Below are positions 36,601 through 48,947 of a stretch of DNA of 64,000 nucleotides, piece by piece. The DNA is from Bordetella parapertussis (GTDB lineage: Bacteria > Pseudomonadota > Gammaproteobacteria > Burkholderiales > Burkholderiaceae_C), in assembly GCA_945878065.1 (NCBI GenBank), contig CAMDXA010000005.1, forward strand, positions 33,060 through 97,059. Reading direction: 5' to 3'. The first letter of the stretch is position 1, and every line of letters starts with the position of its first letter. A model generated the notes under the pieces. The model was not told the origin of the DNA, made no database searches, and saw only the letters and a list, made by a program, of their open reading frames with translations. The position numbers and the translations under genes are program-made.

Positions 36601-37571
36601 GCGTGCGAAGCCCCCATGGACGAATCAAGTCGCGCATCTGCTAGCAAGCGAACACACAAATCAGCGTAATCCATGCCAGCGGCCTTGGCAGACATGGGCA
36701 CCAAGGAATGGCTGGTCATGCCGGGGCTGGTGTTCATTTCCAGCAGAAAGGCTTGGCGGTCGCTGGCACGGATCATCACATCTGCACGGCCCCAACCACG
36801 ACATCCGAGTGCGCGGTACGCAGCCACGCTCATGGCTTGAATGGCTTGCTCTTCTTCTTTGGGCAACCCGCTCGGGCAGTGGTAGGTGACAGCGTCTGTG
36901 AAATATTTGTTCTGATAGTCATACGCACCATCCGGCGCTGCGATTCTGACCACGGGCAATGCAAAGGCATGGTCAGCGTCGCCCAATACAGGACAGGTGA
37001 CTTCCTCGCCCTGAATAAACGCTTCACACATCACAAAAGGGTCTGATTGCTTGGCCAATGCGATGGCTGCCATCAATTGATCGCTGTGGCTGACCTTGCT
37101 CACACCAATCGACGAGCCCTCATGCGGTGGTTTAACGATCAGGGGCAAACCCAGTTGTTGAGGAATGGCTGTCAAGGCCTCTGGGGTTTGCTGTGCAGGT
37201 GTCAACCAAATACTTGCAGGCGTTGACAGGCCTTCGGCCAGCCAAATGCGTTTGGTCATGTGTTTGTCCATGGCGATAGCAGACGCCATGACCCCAGAGC
37301 CGGTGTAGGGAATGCCCATCAACTCCAGCGCCCCTTGCACAGTGCCGTCTTCACCGTGTCTGCCGTGCAAGGCAATGAATGCATGGGTGATGCCTTGCTC
37401 ACGCAAAGCCATCCATGGTGTGTGCGCCGGGTCAAATGCCACGGCATCTATGCCTTTTGACAACAACGCCTGCAACACACCGGCGCCAGACATCAACGAT
37501 ACTTCGCGCTCGGAGGAATGCCCGCCCATCAACACCGCGACACGTGCTTTGTGTGTGTCAAATCCCATCAT
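36597..37571 (-). CDS. ddlB: DdlB, D-alanine--D-alanine ligase
   Basis: 324 residues. It makes the D-Ala-D-Ala used by MurF. It is an ATP-grasp enzyme with [17 protein letters not shown] near 13-29, the [22 protein letters not shown] loop, and [35 protein letters not shown] near the C-terminus. Two ATG codons begin the frame; the first overlaps the murC stop by 4 bases and is chosen. It lies between murC and ftsQ in the usual order. Confidence 0.96.
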   Translation of the reverse strand: MMGFDTHKARVAVLMGGHSSEREVSLMSGAGVLQALLSKGIDAVAFDPAHTPWMALREQGITHAFIALHGRHGEDGTVQGALELMGIPYTGSGVMASAIAMDKHMTKRIWLAEGLSTPASIWLTPAQQTPEALTAIPQQLGLPLIVKPPHEGSSIGVSKVSHSDQLMAAIALAKQSDPFVMCEAFIQGEEVTCPVLGDADHAFALPVVRIAAPDGAYDYQNKYFTDAVTYHCPSGLPKEEEQAIQAMSVAAYRALGCRGWGRADVMIRASDRQAFLLEMNTSPGMTSHSLVPMSAKAAGMDYADLCVRLLADARLDSSMGASHA

Positions 37572-39001
37572 GTCCTCACCACCCGCAAACCCGGCTTATC
37601 GTTGCCACTGGCATGGGCCACCAAACGCACGGGCAACTGTCCGATAGATCCTGCACCCATGCACATCACCACATCGCCGTCTTGTGCCTGCGCTTGCACC
37701 AGCGACTCCAATTGCGAGACATCTTGCGCAAACACCAGCGCCTGTTGTCCCGCGACACGCAATGCATGCGCCAAGGCACGGCCATCAGCCGCTGCAATGG
37801 GCGCTTCACCGGCGGCGTAGACCTCGGTCAACCAGACCACATCGGCCAAGCGCAGTACTTGCACAAAATCTTCAAAGCAATCGCGGGTGCGGGTATAGCG
37901 ATGCGGTTGAAACGCCAGCACCAATCTGCGACCTGCAAATGCACCTCGTGCGGCTTCGATCGTGGCCGCGAGTTCCACCGGATGGTGGCCATAGTCTTCT
38001 ATCAAGGTGTAATGGCCGCCGCCAAGGGCAGGCATTTCGCCATGGTTTTGAAACCGACGACCCACCCCTTTGAAATCGGCCAAAGCCTTGACCACCGCCT
38101 CGTCAGGCAAATTCAATTCCACGGCAATGGAGATGGCCGCCAAAGCATTGCGCACGTTATGCACGCCTGGCAGGTTCAACACAATGTCCAAATCCGGCAA
38201 GGTGATGCCATTGCTGCGGGTGACATGAAAGCGCATGCGAGATCCGTCGGCCCGCACCTCGTGTGCACGCACCTGCGCGTTTTCTGACAAACCGTAACTG
38301 GTGATGGGGCGCGACACCTCGGGAAAAATACTTTGCAACACCGGGTCGTCGGCACACAAGACGGCCGCGCCATAAAACGGCATGCGGTGCAAAAACTCAA
38401 TGAACGCTTGCTTCAAACGGCCAAAGTCATGGCCATAGGTTTCCATGTGGTCCGCATCAATATTGGTGACCACCGACATGATGGGATTCAGGTTCAGAAA
38501 GGATGCATCTGATTCGTCAGCCTCCACCACGATATATTCACCAGAGCCGAGTTTGGCATTGGCCCCCGCGCTGATCAAACGTCCGCCAATCACGAAGGTA
38601 GGGTCTAGGCCGGCTTGGGCCAACACGCTGGCGACCAAGCTGGTGGTGGTGGTTTTACCGTGGGTTCCTGCAATGGCAATGCCTTGTTTTAAGCGCATGA
38701 GCTCGGCCAGCATGACTGCGCGCGGCACCACGGGTATCCATTTGCGATGTGCCGCCACCACCTCTGGGTTGTCGGCATGTACCGCTGTAGAAGTCACGAC
38801 CGCATCTGCGCCACTGATATGTTGTTCGTCATGGCCGACGCGCGTTTGAATGCCCATGGCTTGCAACCGACGCAACACCGGACTGTCGGCGATGTCCGTG
38901 CCGCTGACGGTATAGCCAAGGTTATGCAAAATTTCAGCAATGCCGCTCATGCCCGCACCACCGATGCCAACAAAATGCACATGGCGAATAGCGTGTTTCA
39001 T
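37568..39001 (-). CDS. murC: MurC, UDP-N-acetylmuramate--L-alanine ligase
   Basis: 477 residues from the ATG at 39001, which overlaps the murG stop; six more in-frame codons lie inside murG. MurC adds the first stem-peptide residue. Marks are [19 protein letters not shown] near the start, ATP-loop [17 protein letters not shown] near 108-124, [11 protein letters not shown], and the C-terminal [16 protein letters not shown]. It can be told from Mpl by its context and by these segments. Confidence 0.97.
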   Translation of the reverse strand: MKHAIRHVHFVGIGGAGMSGIAEILHNLGYTVSGTDIADSPVLRRLQAMGIQTRVGHDEQHISGADAVVTSTAVHADNPEVVAAHRKWIPVVPRAVMLAELMRLKQGIAIAGTHGKTTTTSLVASVLAQAGLDPTFVIGGRLISAGANAKLGSGEYIVVEADESDASFLNLNPIMSVVTNIDADHMETYGHDFGRLKQAFIEFLHRMPFYGAAVLCADDPVLQSIFPEVSRPITSYGLSENAQVRAHEVRADGSRMRFHVTRSNGITLPDLDIVLNLPGVHNVRNALAAISIAVELNLPDEAVVKALADFKGVGRRFQNHGEMPALGGGHYTLIEDYGHHPVELAATIEAARGAFAGRRLVLAFQPHRYTRTRDCFEDFVQVLRLADVVWLTEVYAAGEAPIAAADGRALAHALRVAGQQALVFAQDVSQLESLVQAQAQDGDVVMCMGAGSIGQLPVRLVAHASGNDKPGLRVVRT

Positions 39002-40065
39002 GCGGTCACCTCTTCGCATGCAGCAACCACTTGCTGGGTCGCGGTGATTTTGCGCAAACCATGGGCACGCGTCGCCATTCCCAGCAACTGCGCACGGTCA
39101 ATGCTTTGTAGAAAGTCAGCCAATGTGCGCGCACTCATCTCGGTTTGTTGCTTCAACCATGCCGCCCGGTGTTGCACCAAAAATTGTGCATTGACGGTTT
39201 GGTGGTCATCGACGGCATGGGCAAATGGCACAAACAATGCCGCTGCACCGACAGCTGCGATTTCACTGACTGTGCTCGCACCGGCGCGGCAAATGACCAA
39301 ATCAGCTTGGGCAAATGCTGTCGCCGTGTCATCGATGAACGCCACCAATTCAGCCTCGACGCCTGCCTGCTGGTAATTGGTTTGCAGTTGCGCCACATGT
39401 TTACTGCCGCCTTGGTGAATCACGCGGGGCCGATGCTGCGCAGGAATCAATGCCAAGGCTTGCGGCACCACGCTGTTTAAATATTGCGCGCCCAAACTGC
39501 CGCCCACGACCAGCACACGCAATGGCCCTTGTCGCTGAGAAAACCGTTCGTCAGGGGCAGCCTGCGCTGTGAAGGCCTGGCGCAATGGATTGCCGACCCA
39601 TTGGCTGCGGGGCAATACATCGGGGAAGGTGGACAGCACACGGTCAGCCACATGGACCATGACTTTATTGGCCAAACCCGCGACAGCGTTTTGCTCATGC
39701 AGCACCAGCGGCTTGCCACTCAACACACCCATCATGCCGCCAGGAAAACTGATGTAGCCGCCCAGACCAATCAATACATCGGGTTTCAAGCGCCGCATCA
39801 CCTTCCAGCTTTGCCAAAACGCATACAACAACCGCATCGGCAACACAGCCAGCGTGACCAAGCCTTTGCCGCGCACACCGCCGAAACTGACCGGTTCAAA
39901 GACAAAACCTTTGGGTGGCACCAATTCGCTTTCCATGCTGGGGGCAGGCGCGCCCAGCCAATGCACTCGCCAGCCACGCTCACGCAACAGTTCGGCCACG
40001 GCCAATCCCGGGAAGATGTGACCCCCTGTGCCGCCGGCCATGACCAATGCTGTGCGGTTGTTCAT
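38998..40065 (-). CDS. murG: MurG, lipid II-forming GlcNAc transferase
   Basis: 355 residues. MurG adds GlcNAc to lipid I on the inner membrane face. The N-terminal [14 protein letters not shown] loop (12-25) binds the lipid pyrophosphate. The C-terminal domain has the donor-binding block [39 protein letters not shown]. It overlaps ftsW and murC by 4 bases each. Confidence 0.97.
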   Translation of the reverse strand: MNNRTALVMAGGTGGHIFPGLAVAELLRERGWRVHWLGAPAPSMESELVPPKGFVFEPVSFGGVRGKGLVTLAVLPMRLLYAFWQSWKVMRRLKPDVLIGLGGYISFPGGMMGVLSGKPLVLHEQNAVAGLANKVMVHVADRVLSTFPDVLPRSQWVGNPLRQAFTAQAAPDERFSQRQGPLRVLVVGGSLGAQYLNSVVPQALALIPAQHRPRVIHQGGSKHVAQLQTNYQQAGVEAELVAFIDDTATAFAQADLVICRAGASTVSEIAAVGAAALFVPFAHAVDDHQTVNAQFLVQHRAAWLKQQTEMSARTLADFLQSIDRAQLLGMATRAHGLRKITATQQVVAACEEVTA

Positions 40066-41330
40066 ACACGTCCCCCATGCATCATGAGACGGTTTTCATA
40101 ATCCACCCGGAAAACAATGGCCAATGCCACCAGATTCATCAAAATGGCCGAGCCGCCAAAACTCATCAGCGGCAAGGTCAGCCCTTTGGTGGGCAAGGCG
40201 CCGAGGTTCACGCCCATATTGATGAATGCCTGAAAGCCGATCCACACACCCACGCCTTGTGCCACCAAGCCAGAGAACACACGGTCCATGGCAATTGCTT
40301 GACGACCGATGAACATGATGCGGCGGGTCAGCCACATGAACACACCGATCACGATGACCACACCTACCAAGCCGAATTCCTCACCCAACACAGCGAGTAA
40401 AAAATCGGTGTGCGCCTCGGGCAACCAATGCAGTTTTTCAACACTGCCGCCGAGTCCCACGCCGAAGATTTCACCTCGCCCAAAGGCGATCAATGAATGT
40501 GACAACTGAAACCCTTTGCCCAATGCATGTTCTGCGCCAAAGGGATCGAGGTAGGCAAAAATTCGCTCGCGCCGCCATGGCGACAAAGCAATCATCAAGG
40601 CAAAGGCCGTCAACAAAATGCCCGTGATCAAAATAAACATGCGGGCGTTGACGCCACCCAAAAACAAGATGCCCATGGCGATGACGGCAATCACCAAGAA
40701 TGCACCCATGTCCGGTTCAGCCAATAGCAAGGAGCCGACGATGGCAATCGCCACCCCCATGGGCGTGACCGCGGCGAAAAACTTTTCCTTCACGTCCATC
40801 TTGCGCACCATGTAATTGGCTGCATACAAAAGCGTGCCCAGTTTGGCCAATTCAGACGGTTGAAAATTGATGAAACCAAAACTTATCCAACGGCGCGCCC
40901 CGTTGACGCTTTTGCCGATGAATGGCAACAGCACTGCAATCAACAACACGATGGAGACAATAAAAACCCAAGGCGCAGCTTTTTCCCAACGCTCCATCGG
41001 CACTTGAAACACCAACAATGCCACCACAAAACCAATGCACACCGACAAGGCGTGACGGGCTAAATACTGGGCATGCCACACATGGCTGGTGGGGGCGTTG
41101 TCGTTCAATGCAATCGATGCCGAATACACCATGACCAAGCCCCACATCAGCAAGCCTGCGATGGCCCATATCAAAGGTTGATCGAATCCTTTGATACTGC
41201 CGGGGGCTGCACCGGTTCTTGCAAATTCACGGCCATGAACCCGCACGGGTAAAGCATCCACACCTTCTCTGGGCGGATTGCCAAACCAGCGTCCGATGCG
41301 CTCGCCCATGCTGAGGGTTTCATTGCTCAT
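40062..41330 (-). CDS. ftsW: FtsW, SEDS-family septal peptidoglycan polymerase
   Basis: 422 residues from the ATG at 41330, overlapping the murD stop; the open frame further upstream lies inside murD and is ignored. FtsW works with FtsI (PBP3) at the septum. About ten membrane helices follow a ~55-residue cytoplasmic start. SEDS marks: [33 protein letters not shown] and [26 protein letters not shown]. It differs from RodA at 26.8-27.9 kb by its longer N-terminus and its cluster. Confidence 0.96.
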   Translation of the reverse strand: MSNETLSMGERIGRWFGNPPREGVDALPVRVHGREFARTGAAPGSIKGFDQPLIWAIAGLLMWGLVMVYSASIALNDNAPTSHVWHAQYLARHALSVCIGFVVALLVFQVPMERWEKAAPWVFIVSIVLLIAVLLPFIGKSVNGARRWISFGFINFQPSELAKLGTLLYAANYMVRKMDVKEKFFAAVTPMGVAIAIVGSLLLAEPDMGAFLVIAVIAMGILFLGGVNARMFILITGILLTAFALMIALSPWRRERIFAYLDPFGAEHALGKGFQLSHSLIAFGRGEIFGVGLGGSVEKLHWLPEAHTDFLLAVLGEEFGLVGVVIVIGVFMWLTRRIMFIGRQAIAMDRVFSGLVAQGVGVWIGFQAFINMGVNLGALPTKGLTLPLMSFGGSAILMNLVALAIVFRVDYENRLMMHGGRV

Positions 41331-42823
41331 GGCTGGCCCTCGAGCATGGCCAACTGCTGCACAGCATCGCTGAACGCTTGTCCCCTGGCGACATAGTTGG
41401 TGTACATATCCAAACTGGCGCAAGCGGGCGACAACAGTACCGCGTCCCCGCCATGCGCCAATTGCACGGCGGTATCTACCGCGTGCTGCATGTCAGTGGC
41501 GTGGTGCACGTGGAGTCCATACACCTGCAAAGCGTCTTGCAACAACGGGGCATCGCGCCCCATCAGCACCACAGCGCGGGCATGGCGCTTGAGCGGATCA
41601 CCCAACGGGGAGAAATCCTGGCCCTTGCCATCGCCGCCCAATATCACGATCAGTTGACGGTCTGCACCTAGGCTGTTGACAGCGGCCACCGTGGCGCCCA
41701 CATTCGTGCCCTTGCTGTCGTCGATAAATTCGACACCGTTGACGACCGACACAGATGACAAACGGTGCGGTTCACCGCTGTATTCGCGCAAGCCATGCAG
41801 CATGGGTGCCAATGCGCTGCAGCAAGTGCCTGCCAATGCCAAGGCAGCCAAAGCGTTGAGTGCGTTGTGCTGACCACGTATGCGCAAAGCATCTGCAGGC
41901 ATCAAGCGTTGTATGTGCAATTCTTCATCGGACGCACGGTTGCGTTTACTTCCCACTTCCTCAAAAGGCATCGCTCTGACCAACCAACGCATGCCGTTTT
42001 CTGTGGCCATGCCAAAGTCGCCCGGATGTTGCGGCAGGTCTGTGCCGAATTGAACACGACTGCGCGGCAGGTCTTTCTTACGACTGCTGTCTGCTGGCCA
42101 CAAAGCCATCACCGAGGCATCTTGCCGCGGCAGCACACCCACCGCTTGCTGCCCATAAATCCGTGCTTTGGCGGCGCCATAGGCCGCCATGTCACCATGC
42201 CAATCCAAATGGTCTTGTGTCAGATTGAGCACGCAAGCGGCTGTCGGTTCAAAGTTGTCAACCCCGTCCAACTGGAAACTGGACAGCTCCAACACCCACA
42301 CCTCAGGCAATGTGTCCCAAGCGTGGCCCAATGTATCGAGCAATGTGGGGCCAATATTGCCGGCGACTGCCACGCGTTTGCCGGCTCGTTCTAACAACAA
42401 ACCTGTGAGCCGTGTCACCGTGGTTTTACCGTTGGTACCGGTGATGGCCAAGACCGCCGGGTTGTAGACGAGCTCGCTGTTTTTCAAATGCGTCAACGCA
42501 TGCGCAAACAAACTCAGTTCGGTGCCGCACCACAGTCCCTTCGCAAGGGCAGCCTGCCACACACCTGCCACGTCGGCGGGCGACAAACCCGGGCTTTTGA
42601 ACACCGCACGGATGTCGTTGCCCTGTACCAACTCAGCATGGAATGCACCGTGTACGAATGAAGCGGTGGGATGTTCTGTCTGTAGCTGTGCCAGGCCGGG
42701 AGGCTGGGCACGGTTGTCCACCACAGTCACACGGGCGGCTTGACGCAAACACCAACGCACCATGGCCAAGCCGGACTCACCCAGGCCCAGGATCAAAACG
42801 TGTTGGTCTTTTAACAATTGCAT
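41327..42823 (-). CDS. murD: MurD, UDP-N-acetylmuramoyl-L-alanine--D-glutamate ligase
   Basis: 498 residues from the ATG at 42823, two bases beyond the mraY stop; the frame upstream lies inside mraY. MurD adds D-Glu. [18 protein letters not shown] near the start, [22 protein letters not shown] loop, [20 protein letters not shown] and [13 protein letters not shown] identify it. It is longer than E. coli MurD (438); the extra residues lie mainly in the middle domain around the [11 protein letters not shown] and [12 protein letters not shown] stretches. Confidence 0.96.
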   Translation of the reverse strand: MQLLKDQHVLILGLGESGLAMVRWCLRQAARVTVVDNRAQPPGLAQLQTEHPTASFVHGAFHAELVQGNDIRAVFKSPGLSPADVAGVWQAALAKGLWCGTELSLFAHALTHLKNSELVYNPAVLAITGTNGKTTVTRLTGLLLERAGKRVAVAGNIGPTLLDTLGHAWDTLPEVWVLELSSFQLDGVDNFEPTAACVLNLTQDHLDWHGDMAAYGAAKARIYGQQAVGVLPRQDASVMALWPADSSRKKDLPRSRVQFGTDLPQHPGDFGMATENGMRWLVRAMPFEEVGSKRNRASDEELHIQRLMPADALRIRGQHNALNALAALALAGTCCSALAPMLHGLREYSGEPHRLSSVSVVNGVEFIDDSKGTNVGATVAAVNSLGADRQLIVILGGDGKGQDFSPLGDPLKRHARAVVLMGRDAPLLQDALQVYGLHVHHATDMQHAVDTAVQLAHGGDAVLLSPACASLDMYTNYVARGQAFSDAVQQLAMLEGQP

Positions 42824-42825
42824 GG

Positions 42826-44004
42826 TCAGCGTAACTTCAATGTGGACAAGCCCAGCAAGCACAGCAACATGGTGATGATCCAAAAACGAACCACTACCTG
42901 TGTTTCTTTCCACCCGGATTTCTCAAAATGGTGGTGCAAAGGCGCCATCTTCAAAATTCGTCTGCCTTCACCGTATTTGCGTTTGGTGTATTTGAAATAG
43001 CTCACTTGCAGCATGACCGACAAGGCCTCCGCCACAAAAATACCACCCATGATGGCGAGCACAATTTCTTGGCGCACGATGACAGCAATCGTGCCCAAGG
43101 CTGCCCCCAAACCCAAAGCGCCTACGTCCCCCATGAAGACTTGCGCAGGGTGCGTGTTGAACCATAAAAAGGCCAAGCCCGCACCCGCAATCGCGGCGCA
43201 AAAAATGAGCAATTCGCCAGCGCCGGGAATATGGGGAAAGAACAAATATTTGGAATAGACCGAGCTGCCCACCACATAAGCGAACACGCCCAGGGCTGAG
43301 CCCACCATCACCACCGGCATGATGGCCAGACCATCCAATCCATCGGTTAAATTGACCGCATTGCTGGAGCCCACGATCACCAAATAGGTAAGGATGACAA
43401 AACCCAACACGCCCAAGGGATAGCTGACTTCTTTGAAGAAAGGCAACAACAAGCCCGCTTGGGGCGGCAAACTCACATCAAACCCAGAACGTACCCAGCT
43501 GTAAAACAATTCGAGCACACGCAAATTGCTGACCTCGGAAATGCTGAACACCAAATACAAAGCAGCCAGCAAACCAATCACCGATTGCCAAAGGTATTTT
43601 TCGCCCGAGCGCATGCCCTCGGGGTCTTTGTTCACCACCTTGCGCCAATCGTCTACCCAACCGATGGCGCCAAATCCCAGGGTGACTAACAAGACAATCC
43701 ATACAAAGCGGTTGGACAAATCGACCCACAACAAGGTGGACAAACAAATAGCCAACAACACCAACACACCGCCCATGGTGGGTGTGCCAGCTTTGCTGAT
43801 GTGCGACTGCACACCATAGCCACGAATGGGTTGACCGATTTTGAATTCGGTGAGTTTGCGAATAACCGCCGGTCCAGCCAACAAGCCGATCAGCAAAGCG
43901 GTGACAGCTGCCATGACGGCGCGAAATGTCAAATATTGGAACACCCGCAAAAAACCATAGTCGGGTGAATACGCTTGCAGCCATTGGGCCAGGGTCAGCA
44001 GCAT
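42826..44004 (-). CDS. mraY: MraY, phospho-MurNAc-pentapeptide translocase
   Basis: 392 residues with about ten membrane helices. MraY attaches phospho-MurNAc-pentapeptide to undecaprenyl phosphate to make lipid I. Marks: the GTPTMGG stretch near residue 75, [23 protein letters not shown] (catalytic Asp pair), [13 protein letters not shown] and [14 protein letters not shown], followed by [11 protein letters not shown]. Its start overlaps the murF end by 10 bases. Confidence 0.97.
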   Translation of the reverse strand: MLLTLAQWLQAYSPDYGFLRVFQYLTFRAVMAAVTALLIGLLAGPAVIRKLTEFKIGQPIRGYGVQSHISKAGTPTMGGVLVLLAICLSTLLWVDLSNRFVWIVLLVTLGFGAIGWVDDWRKVVNKDPEGMRSGEKYLWQSVIGLLAALYLVFSISEVSNLRVLELFYSWVRSGFDVSLPPQAGLLLPFFKEVSYPLGVLGFVILTYLVIVGSSNAVNLTDGLDGLAIMPVVMVGSALGVFAYVVGSSVYSKYLFFPHIPGAGELLIFCAAIAGAGLAFLWFNTHPAQVFMGDVGALGLGAALGTIAVIVRQEIVLAIMGGIFVAEALSVMLQVSYFKYTKRKYGEGRRILKMAPLHHHFEKSGWKETQVVVRFWIITMLLCLLGLSTLKLR

Positions 44005-45413
44005 GAAGCCTCCTTGTGGGGCTGTGTCGCCGCCTGTGTATTGGCGTTGTGCAAGGCTTGGACCACACGCTCCATGCGCATAAAGCGCGAGCCCTTGACC
44101 AACAGTGAGCCAATTTCAGGCAGTAATTGCGCCACCTTGTTTTGTAATTCTTCGATGCTGTCGCAATGCACCGCGTTCGGACAGGCACTGGCGGTGTACG
44201 CACTTAGTTCGCCCAAGGTCAGTACATGTTCGATATGCTGGGTATGTGCATACAACCCCGCCTCGGCATGAAATGCAGCCCCTTGTGTTCCGACTTCACC
44301 CATGTCGCCGAGCACCAGCAAACGTGGCTTGGCCGACTGCGCCAAGACATCAATGGCCGCACGCACAGAATCAGGGTTGGCGTTGTAGGTGTCGTCAATC
44401 AAGCAAATGCTGTGTTCGCCGCGCTGCAACACACTCAATTGAGAGCGGCCGCTGACCGGTTGAAACTGCGACAAGCCTTGGGCGATGGCATGCGTGGGTA
44501 CTCCAGCAGCCAGCGCTGCTGATACCGCGGCCATGGCATTGTGCAGATTGTGTTGGCCAGGTAAGTTCAGACGCGTGTGAATCGGTCCCGCCGGGGTGTG
44601 CATTTGCAATTGCCAGCCGCTGCTTGAAGCGTCGGCTTGCAACATATGCACGGCCGCACTGGGGTTGCCAAAATCTATGACGTGCCGGTTTGCTGCATAA
44701 CTGCGCCACAACGATTGGTAAACATCCGTGGCGGGAAACACCGCCGTGCCATGGGCTGGCAGATGTTGAATGACAGATCCGTTTTCTTCGGCTACTGCTT
44801 GCACGCTGTGCATGAATTCCTGGTGTTCGCGTTGGGCGTTATTGACCAGCGCCACGGTAGGCGCCGCACAGTCCGCCAATTGCGAAATCTCGCCGGGATG
44901 GTTCATGCCCAACTCCAACACCGCGATGCGATGGTGGGCACGCAAGCGCAACAGGGTCAGCGGCACACCAATATGGTTGTTGAAATTGCCTTGGGTCGCC
45001 AATGCATTGGCCGATTGCCACACATGCACTATTGAAGCGAGCATTTGTGTCACAGTGGTTTTGCCGTTGCTGCCGGTCACCGCAATTAACGGCACGGCGA
45101 ACTGTGCGCGCCACGCTTTGGCCAAGGTTTGCAGGGCCCAGAGTGTGTCGTCAACCTCAATGCCGGCCAAACCAGCGGTCGCCAAACCATGGCGCGCAAT
45201 CGCCACATTGACACCTGCGGCAGACAAGCCGGGCAAAAAATCATGGCCATCAAATGTGTCGCCTTGCAAGGCCACAAACACATCATTGGCTTGAACGCTG
45301 CGGCTGTCGGTGTGTACTCTGTCCACCATCAATTGAGCATCCCCAACGAGACGACTGCCAGGCAAGCATTGGTGAATTTGCGCCAGCGTGAGTTGCATAG
45401 AGGGCTCGCTCAT
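43995..45413 (-). CDS. murF: MurF, UDP-MurNAc-tripeptide--D-alanyl-D-alanine ligase
   Basis: 472 residues. MurF adds D-Ala-D-Ala made by Ddl[20 protein letters not shown] is the ATP loop near 111-129. [31 protein letters not shown], and [19 protein letters not shown] are MurF-specific. It overlaps murE by 4 bases and mraY by 10 bases. The C-terminus ends in a Cys pair (EASCC), not part of the usual fold. Confidence 0.97.
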   Translation of the reverse strand: MSEPSMQLTLAQIHQCLPGSRLVGDAQLMVDRVHTDSRSVQANDVFVALQGDTFDGHDFLPGLSAAGVNVAIARHGLATAGLAGIEVDDTLWALQTLAKAWRAQFAVPLIAVTGSNGKTTVTQMLASIVHVWQSANALATQGNFNNHIGVPLTLLRLRAHHRIAVLELGMNHPGEISQLADCAAPTVALVNNAQREHQEFMHSVQAVAEENGSVIQHLPAHGTAVFPATDVYQSLWRSYAANRHVIDFGNPSAAVHMLQADASSSGWQLQMHTPAGPIHTRLNLPGQHNLHNAMAAVSAALAAGVPTHAIAQGLSQFQPVSGRSQLSVLQRGEHSICLIDDTYNANPDSVRAAIDVLAQSAKPRLLVLGDMGEVGTQGAAFHAEAGLYAHTQHIEHVLTLGELSAYTASACPNAVHCDSIEELQNKVAQLLPEIGSLLVKGSRFMRMERVVQALHNANTQAATQPHKEASCC

Positions 45414-46906
45414 GCATGTCCCCAGCGCTGCAAAGCCAGCACCACATGGTCGCTGTCAGAAAACGGCAATTTTTGACCGTTGACTTCTTGGTAGGTTTCA
45501 TGGCCCTTGCCTGCCACCAACACCACATCTGCGGCTTGCGCCTGCGCAATGCTGTCGGCAATGGCCTTGGCACGGTCAAGTTGCTGAACCGCTTTCGCGG
45601 GTTGCGCCATGCCTGCGAGCATTTGTTGCACGATCTGTTGCGGGTCTTCGCTGCGCGGGTTGTCGCTGGTCAGGTACACCCGATCGGCATGGGCTTCAGC
45701 ACTGCGGGCCATGGGCGCGCGTTTGCTGCTGTCGCGGTCACCGCCACTGCCCAAGACGCAATGCAGTCGTCCGCCACGCGCATGCGCCCACGGGCGCAAT
45801 GCTTGTAATGCTTTGGCTACGGCATCCGGCGTATGGGCGTAATCCACCACCACCGCTGGTGTCCCTTCACGTCCCCAGGTTTGCATGCGCCCTGGCACAG
45901 GTTCCAATGAATGACAGGCATCGACCACTGCCGACAAACTGTGACCGGCCTGACACAACACGGCCATCACGCCCAACAAATTCATCACATTGAATTCACC
46001 CAAACAATGGCTTGACACACTGAGGCTTTGCTCACCACACACCACATCAAATGCCATGCCTTGTGCAGTGGTACGCACATGTCGCGCATACAAATGGGCC
46101 TGCGCGGAATGCATGGACACTGTCCACACCTGAACTGGCGTACCCGCCAGCATTTCGCATAAGGCTTGCCCTTTGGGGTCATCCACGTTGACCACCGCCG
46201 CAACCAAACCCGGCCACTCGAATAAGCTTTGCTTGGCTTGCCAATACGCTTGCATCGTGCCGTGATAGTCCAGATGGTCTTGCGTGAAATTGGTGAAGAT
46301 GGCGGTACGGATATGGCAACCACTTAAACGGTGCTCGACCAAACCAATGGACGAGGCTTCCATGGCGCAGGCCTGCACGCCATCGTTCACCCAACGACGC
46401 AACTGCGTTTGCAATTGCAACGGGTCTGGTGTGGTCAAGCCGGTGCTGTGCATTTGCCCGGGCTCACCCAAACCCAAGGTACCGACCACGGTACAACGCT
46501 GGCCCAATCGCGTGAGTGCTTGTGCCAACCACCAAGCCGTTGAAGTTTTTCCGTTGGTACCCGTGACTGCCATCAAATGCAGTTGTTTGCTGGGTCGGTC
46601 GAAATAGGCATCCGCGATCGCACCGCTGGCAGCTTTCAAGCCTTGGTAGCTGACGATAGGTGCCTCATGCAAGCCCAAATCGTTGAGCGCCTCAAATGCT
46701 TCCAAGCCATCCGCCTCCACCAAGCATGCGCTGGCACCTTGTTGCAAAGCTTGCACCACATGGTGTCTGGCATCCGTGTTTTGGCCGGCCCAAGCAAAAA
46801 ATCCATCGCCAGTTTGTACGCGACGACTGTCTGAATGCAACTGTGCTCGCACACGCAGACGCAGCCAAGTAGCCGCCTGTTCAGGGCTGTGCATTTGCAG
46901 CATCAA
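45410..46906 (-). CDS. murE: MurE, UDP-MurNAc-tripeptide synthetase (meso-DAP adding)
   Basis: 498 residues. MurE adds the third residue. TGTNGKTSTAWWLAQAL is the ATP loop near 115-131. HLSGCHIRTAIFTNFTQDHLDYHG and the DNPRSEDPQQI segment near the C-terminus (DNPR motif for meso-diaminopimelate) support DAP specificity, consistent with dapF in the window. It overlaps ftsI and murF by 4 bases each. Confidence 0.97.
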   Translation of the reverse strand: MMLQMHSPEQAATWLRLRVRAQLHSDSRRVQTGDGFFAWAGQNTDARHHVVQALQQGASACLVEADGLEAFEALNDLGLHEAPIVSYQGLKAASGAIADAYFDRPSKQLHLMAVTGTNGKTSTAWWLAQALTRLGQRCTVVGTLGLGEPGQMHSTGLTTPDPLQLQTQLRRWVNDGVQACAMEASSIGLVEHRLSGCHIRTAIFTNFTQDHLDYHGTMQAYWQAKQSLFEWPGLVAAVVNVDDPKGQALCEMLAGTPVQVWTVSMHSAQAHLYARHVRTTAQGMAFDVVCGEQSLSVSSHCLGEFNVMNLLGVMAVLCQAGHSLSAVVDACHSLEPVPGRMQTWGREGTPAVVVDYAHTPDAVAKALQALRPWAHARGGRLHCVLGSGGDRDSSKRAPMARSAEAHADRVYLTSDNPRSEDPQQIVQQMLAGMAQPAKAVQQLDRAKAIADSIAQAQAADVVLVAGKGHETYQEVNGQKLPFSDSDHVVLALQRWGHA

Positions 46907-48639
46907 AATGACTCCGGCTCGGCTTTGGCAACCACTTGCGGTTTGACCGCCATGTCCGGTTGCACTTCAAGCATACGCAATGTTTGTTGCACGGTTTGGC
47001 TGAACACTGGCGCAGCAACATCGCCACCAAAATACAAGCCGCCAGTGGGCTCATCAATCATCACCGCCACGACGATGCGGGGATTGTCAATGGGTGCCAT
47101 GCCGACAAAAAAACCTCTGTATTTTTTTTCAGCGTACTTTTTTCCATCGAGCTTATGTGCGGTTCCGGTTTTGCCGCCCACCGAATATCCCATGGTCTGC
47201 GCTTTGGGTGCCGTGCCCCCCGGGCCTGTGACCAAATGCAACATGGTGCGCACTTGTGATGCGTGTTTGGCAGACATGACACGCACGCCGCTGACCTTGT
47301 CTTGGTATTTGAGCAAACTGACAGGCGCCATTTCTCCGTCACGCGCGAGCATGGTGTAGGCCTGCGCCAATTGAAACAAACTCGTGGACAAGCCATAGCC
47401 ATAGCTCATGGTGGCTTGTTCCATCGGTCGCCAGTTTTTGTATGGGCGTAAACGTCCGGCCACTGCACCCGGGAAAGGTACCTGAGGCTTTTGCCCAAAG
47501 CCGACTTGGGTATACATCTCCCACATGTCTTTGGCCGGCATCTTCATGGCGATCTTGACAGTGCCGATGTTGCTGGATTTTTGGATCACCTCAGACACAC
47601 TCAGCGTGTCATGTGGATGGGCATCGGAGACGGTCATGCCATACATGCTGACCTTGCCAGGGGCGGTGTCAATCACAGTTTCAGGTTTGACCAAGCCTTT
47701 TTCCATGGCCAGACCCACGATCAAGGGCTTCATGGTGGAGCCCGGCTCAAAGGTGTCGGTCAAGGCGCGGTTGCGCAATTGCGCGCCGCTCAAGTTGCTG
47801 CGTTTGTCCGGCATATAGCTTGGGTAGTTGGCCAATGCCAGGACATCGCCGCTTTGGGCGTCAAGCACCACCACACTGCCCGCAGAAGCCTTGTTTTGCA
47901 ACACCGCCTCACGCAAACGCTGGTAGGCAAAGTACTGCACCTTGCTGTCAATGCTCAGTTGCAAATCTTTGCCTTCAATCGGCGGAACCAACTCGCCAAT
48001 GCCTTCGACCACATGCCCTTGACCATTTTTAATGACACGGCGTGTGCCGTTTTTACCGCCCAAGTGCGTGTTGAATGTCAGCTCCACGCCTTCTTGTCCG
48101 GTGTTCTCCACATTGGTGAAGCCCACCACATGCGCGGCCGCCTCGCCTTGTGGGTACATGCGTTTGTATTCCATGGTGGTGTAGATGCCATGGATGCCCA
48201 GCTCTTTGATTTTTTTGCCCGTGTTCTCATCTACCTGACGTCGCAACCAGACATGTTTGCGGCGTGTATCGCTGATTTTCTTTTTCAACTCGGGCAATGG
48301 CATGTTCAACAACTGCGACAAGTTTTTCAGTTGTGAGGCATTGGCTTGCATTTCTTCCGGACTGGCCCAGATGCTGGGCATGGGAACACTGGAAGCCAGT
48401 ATCAAACCGTTGCGGTCAAGAATGCGCCCACGGTTGGCTGGTATATCGAGTTGACGCTCGAACCTGACCGTTCCTTGCTTGATGAAGAATGCGTTGCCCA
48501 CCACTTGCACATACACCGCACGCAACACCAAGCTAATGAAACCCAGCGCGATACAAGCGACGATGAACTGGCTGCGCCAAATCGGTGTCTTGCTGGCCAG
48601 CAATGGGTTGGTGGAATATTGAACGCTGCGACTGCTCAA
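46903..48639 (-). CDS. ftsI: FtsI, penicillin-binding protein 3 (septal transpeptidase)
   Basis: 578 residues. FtsI cross-links septal peptidoglycan with FtsW. A cytoplasmic start and membrane helix (about 26-47) precede the pedestal domain and transpeptidase domain. Active-site motifs: STMK (S in EPGSTMKP near 300), SSN (QKSSNIGTVKIA) and KTGT (GGKTGTAHKL). It overlaps ftsL and murE by 4 bases each. Confidence 0.97.
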   Translation of the reverse strand: MSSRSVQYSTNPLLASKTPIWRSQFIVACIALGFISLVLRAVYVQVVGNAFFIKQGTVRFERQLDIPANRGRILDRNGLILASSVPMPSIWASPEEMQANASQLKNLSQLLNMPLPELKKKISDTRRKHVWLRRQVDENTGKKIKELGIHGIYTTMEYKRMYPQGEAAAHVVGFTNVENTGQEGVELTFNTHLGGKNGTRRVIKNGQGHVVEGIGELVPPIEGKDLQLSIDSKVQYFAYQRLREAVLQNKASAGSVVVLDAQSGDVLALANYPSYMPDKRSNLSGAQLRNRALTDTFEPGSTMKPLIVGLAMEKGLVKPETVIDTAPGKVSMYGMTVSDAHPHDTLSVSEVIQKSSNIGTVKIAMKMPAKDMWEMYTQVGFGQKPQVPFPGAVAGRLRPYKNWRPMEQATMSYGYGLSTSLFQLAQAYTMLARDGEMAPVSLLKYQDKVSGVRVMSAKHASQVRTMLHLVTGPGGTAPKAQTMGYSVGGKTGTAHKLDGKKYAEKKYRGFFVGMAPIDNPRIVVAVMIDEPTGGLYFGGDVAAPVFSQTVQQTLRMLEVQPDMAVKPQVVAKAEPESF

Positions 48640-48947
48640 GGCTGTTCCTTTTGCACCGCTGCCGCTGCGCTTTCCAGCGGCACATTGCCCGGGGTGGCGT
48701 ATTGGGTGATCGCCGGTGATATGGTGCGCATATTGAGTTGTTCCTGGGCCAGCTTTTCCACCCGCAGCGGCGTGGCTTGTGCGCCTCTTTCAATATCCAG
48801 TCGGTCGTATTCGTTTTCCAAGCGCTGTGCTTGAGATTTGGCCCGGTACAACTCGGTATAGAGCCGACGCGATTCGTACTGTGTGCGCACCAAGTACAAG
48901 GCGCTGAACATGACCGCCACCAACAATAATGCGTTCACTCGGGTCAT
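48636..48947 (-). CDS. ftsL: FtsL, divisome membrane protein
   Basis: 103 residues. A short cytoplasmic start, a membrane helix (about 4-20) and a periplasmic coiled coil (about 25-65, heptad-like Leu/Tyr/Glu pattern) match FtsL, which binds FtsQ and FtsB. Sequence is poorly conserved; size, topology and position between rsmH and ftsI decide the call. Confidence 0.93.
   Translation of the reverse strand: MTRVNALLLVAVMFSALYLVRTQYESRRLYTELYRAKSQAQRLENEYDRLDIERGAQATPLRVEKLAQEQLNMRTISPAITQYATPGNVPLESAAAAVQKEQP

Noticed and set aside
42824..42913. N-terminal extension of MurD
   Set aside because: It reads back into mraY; the conserved MurD start is at 42823.
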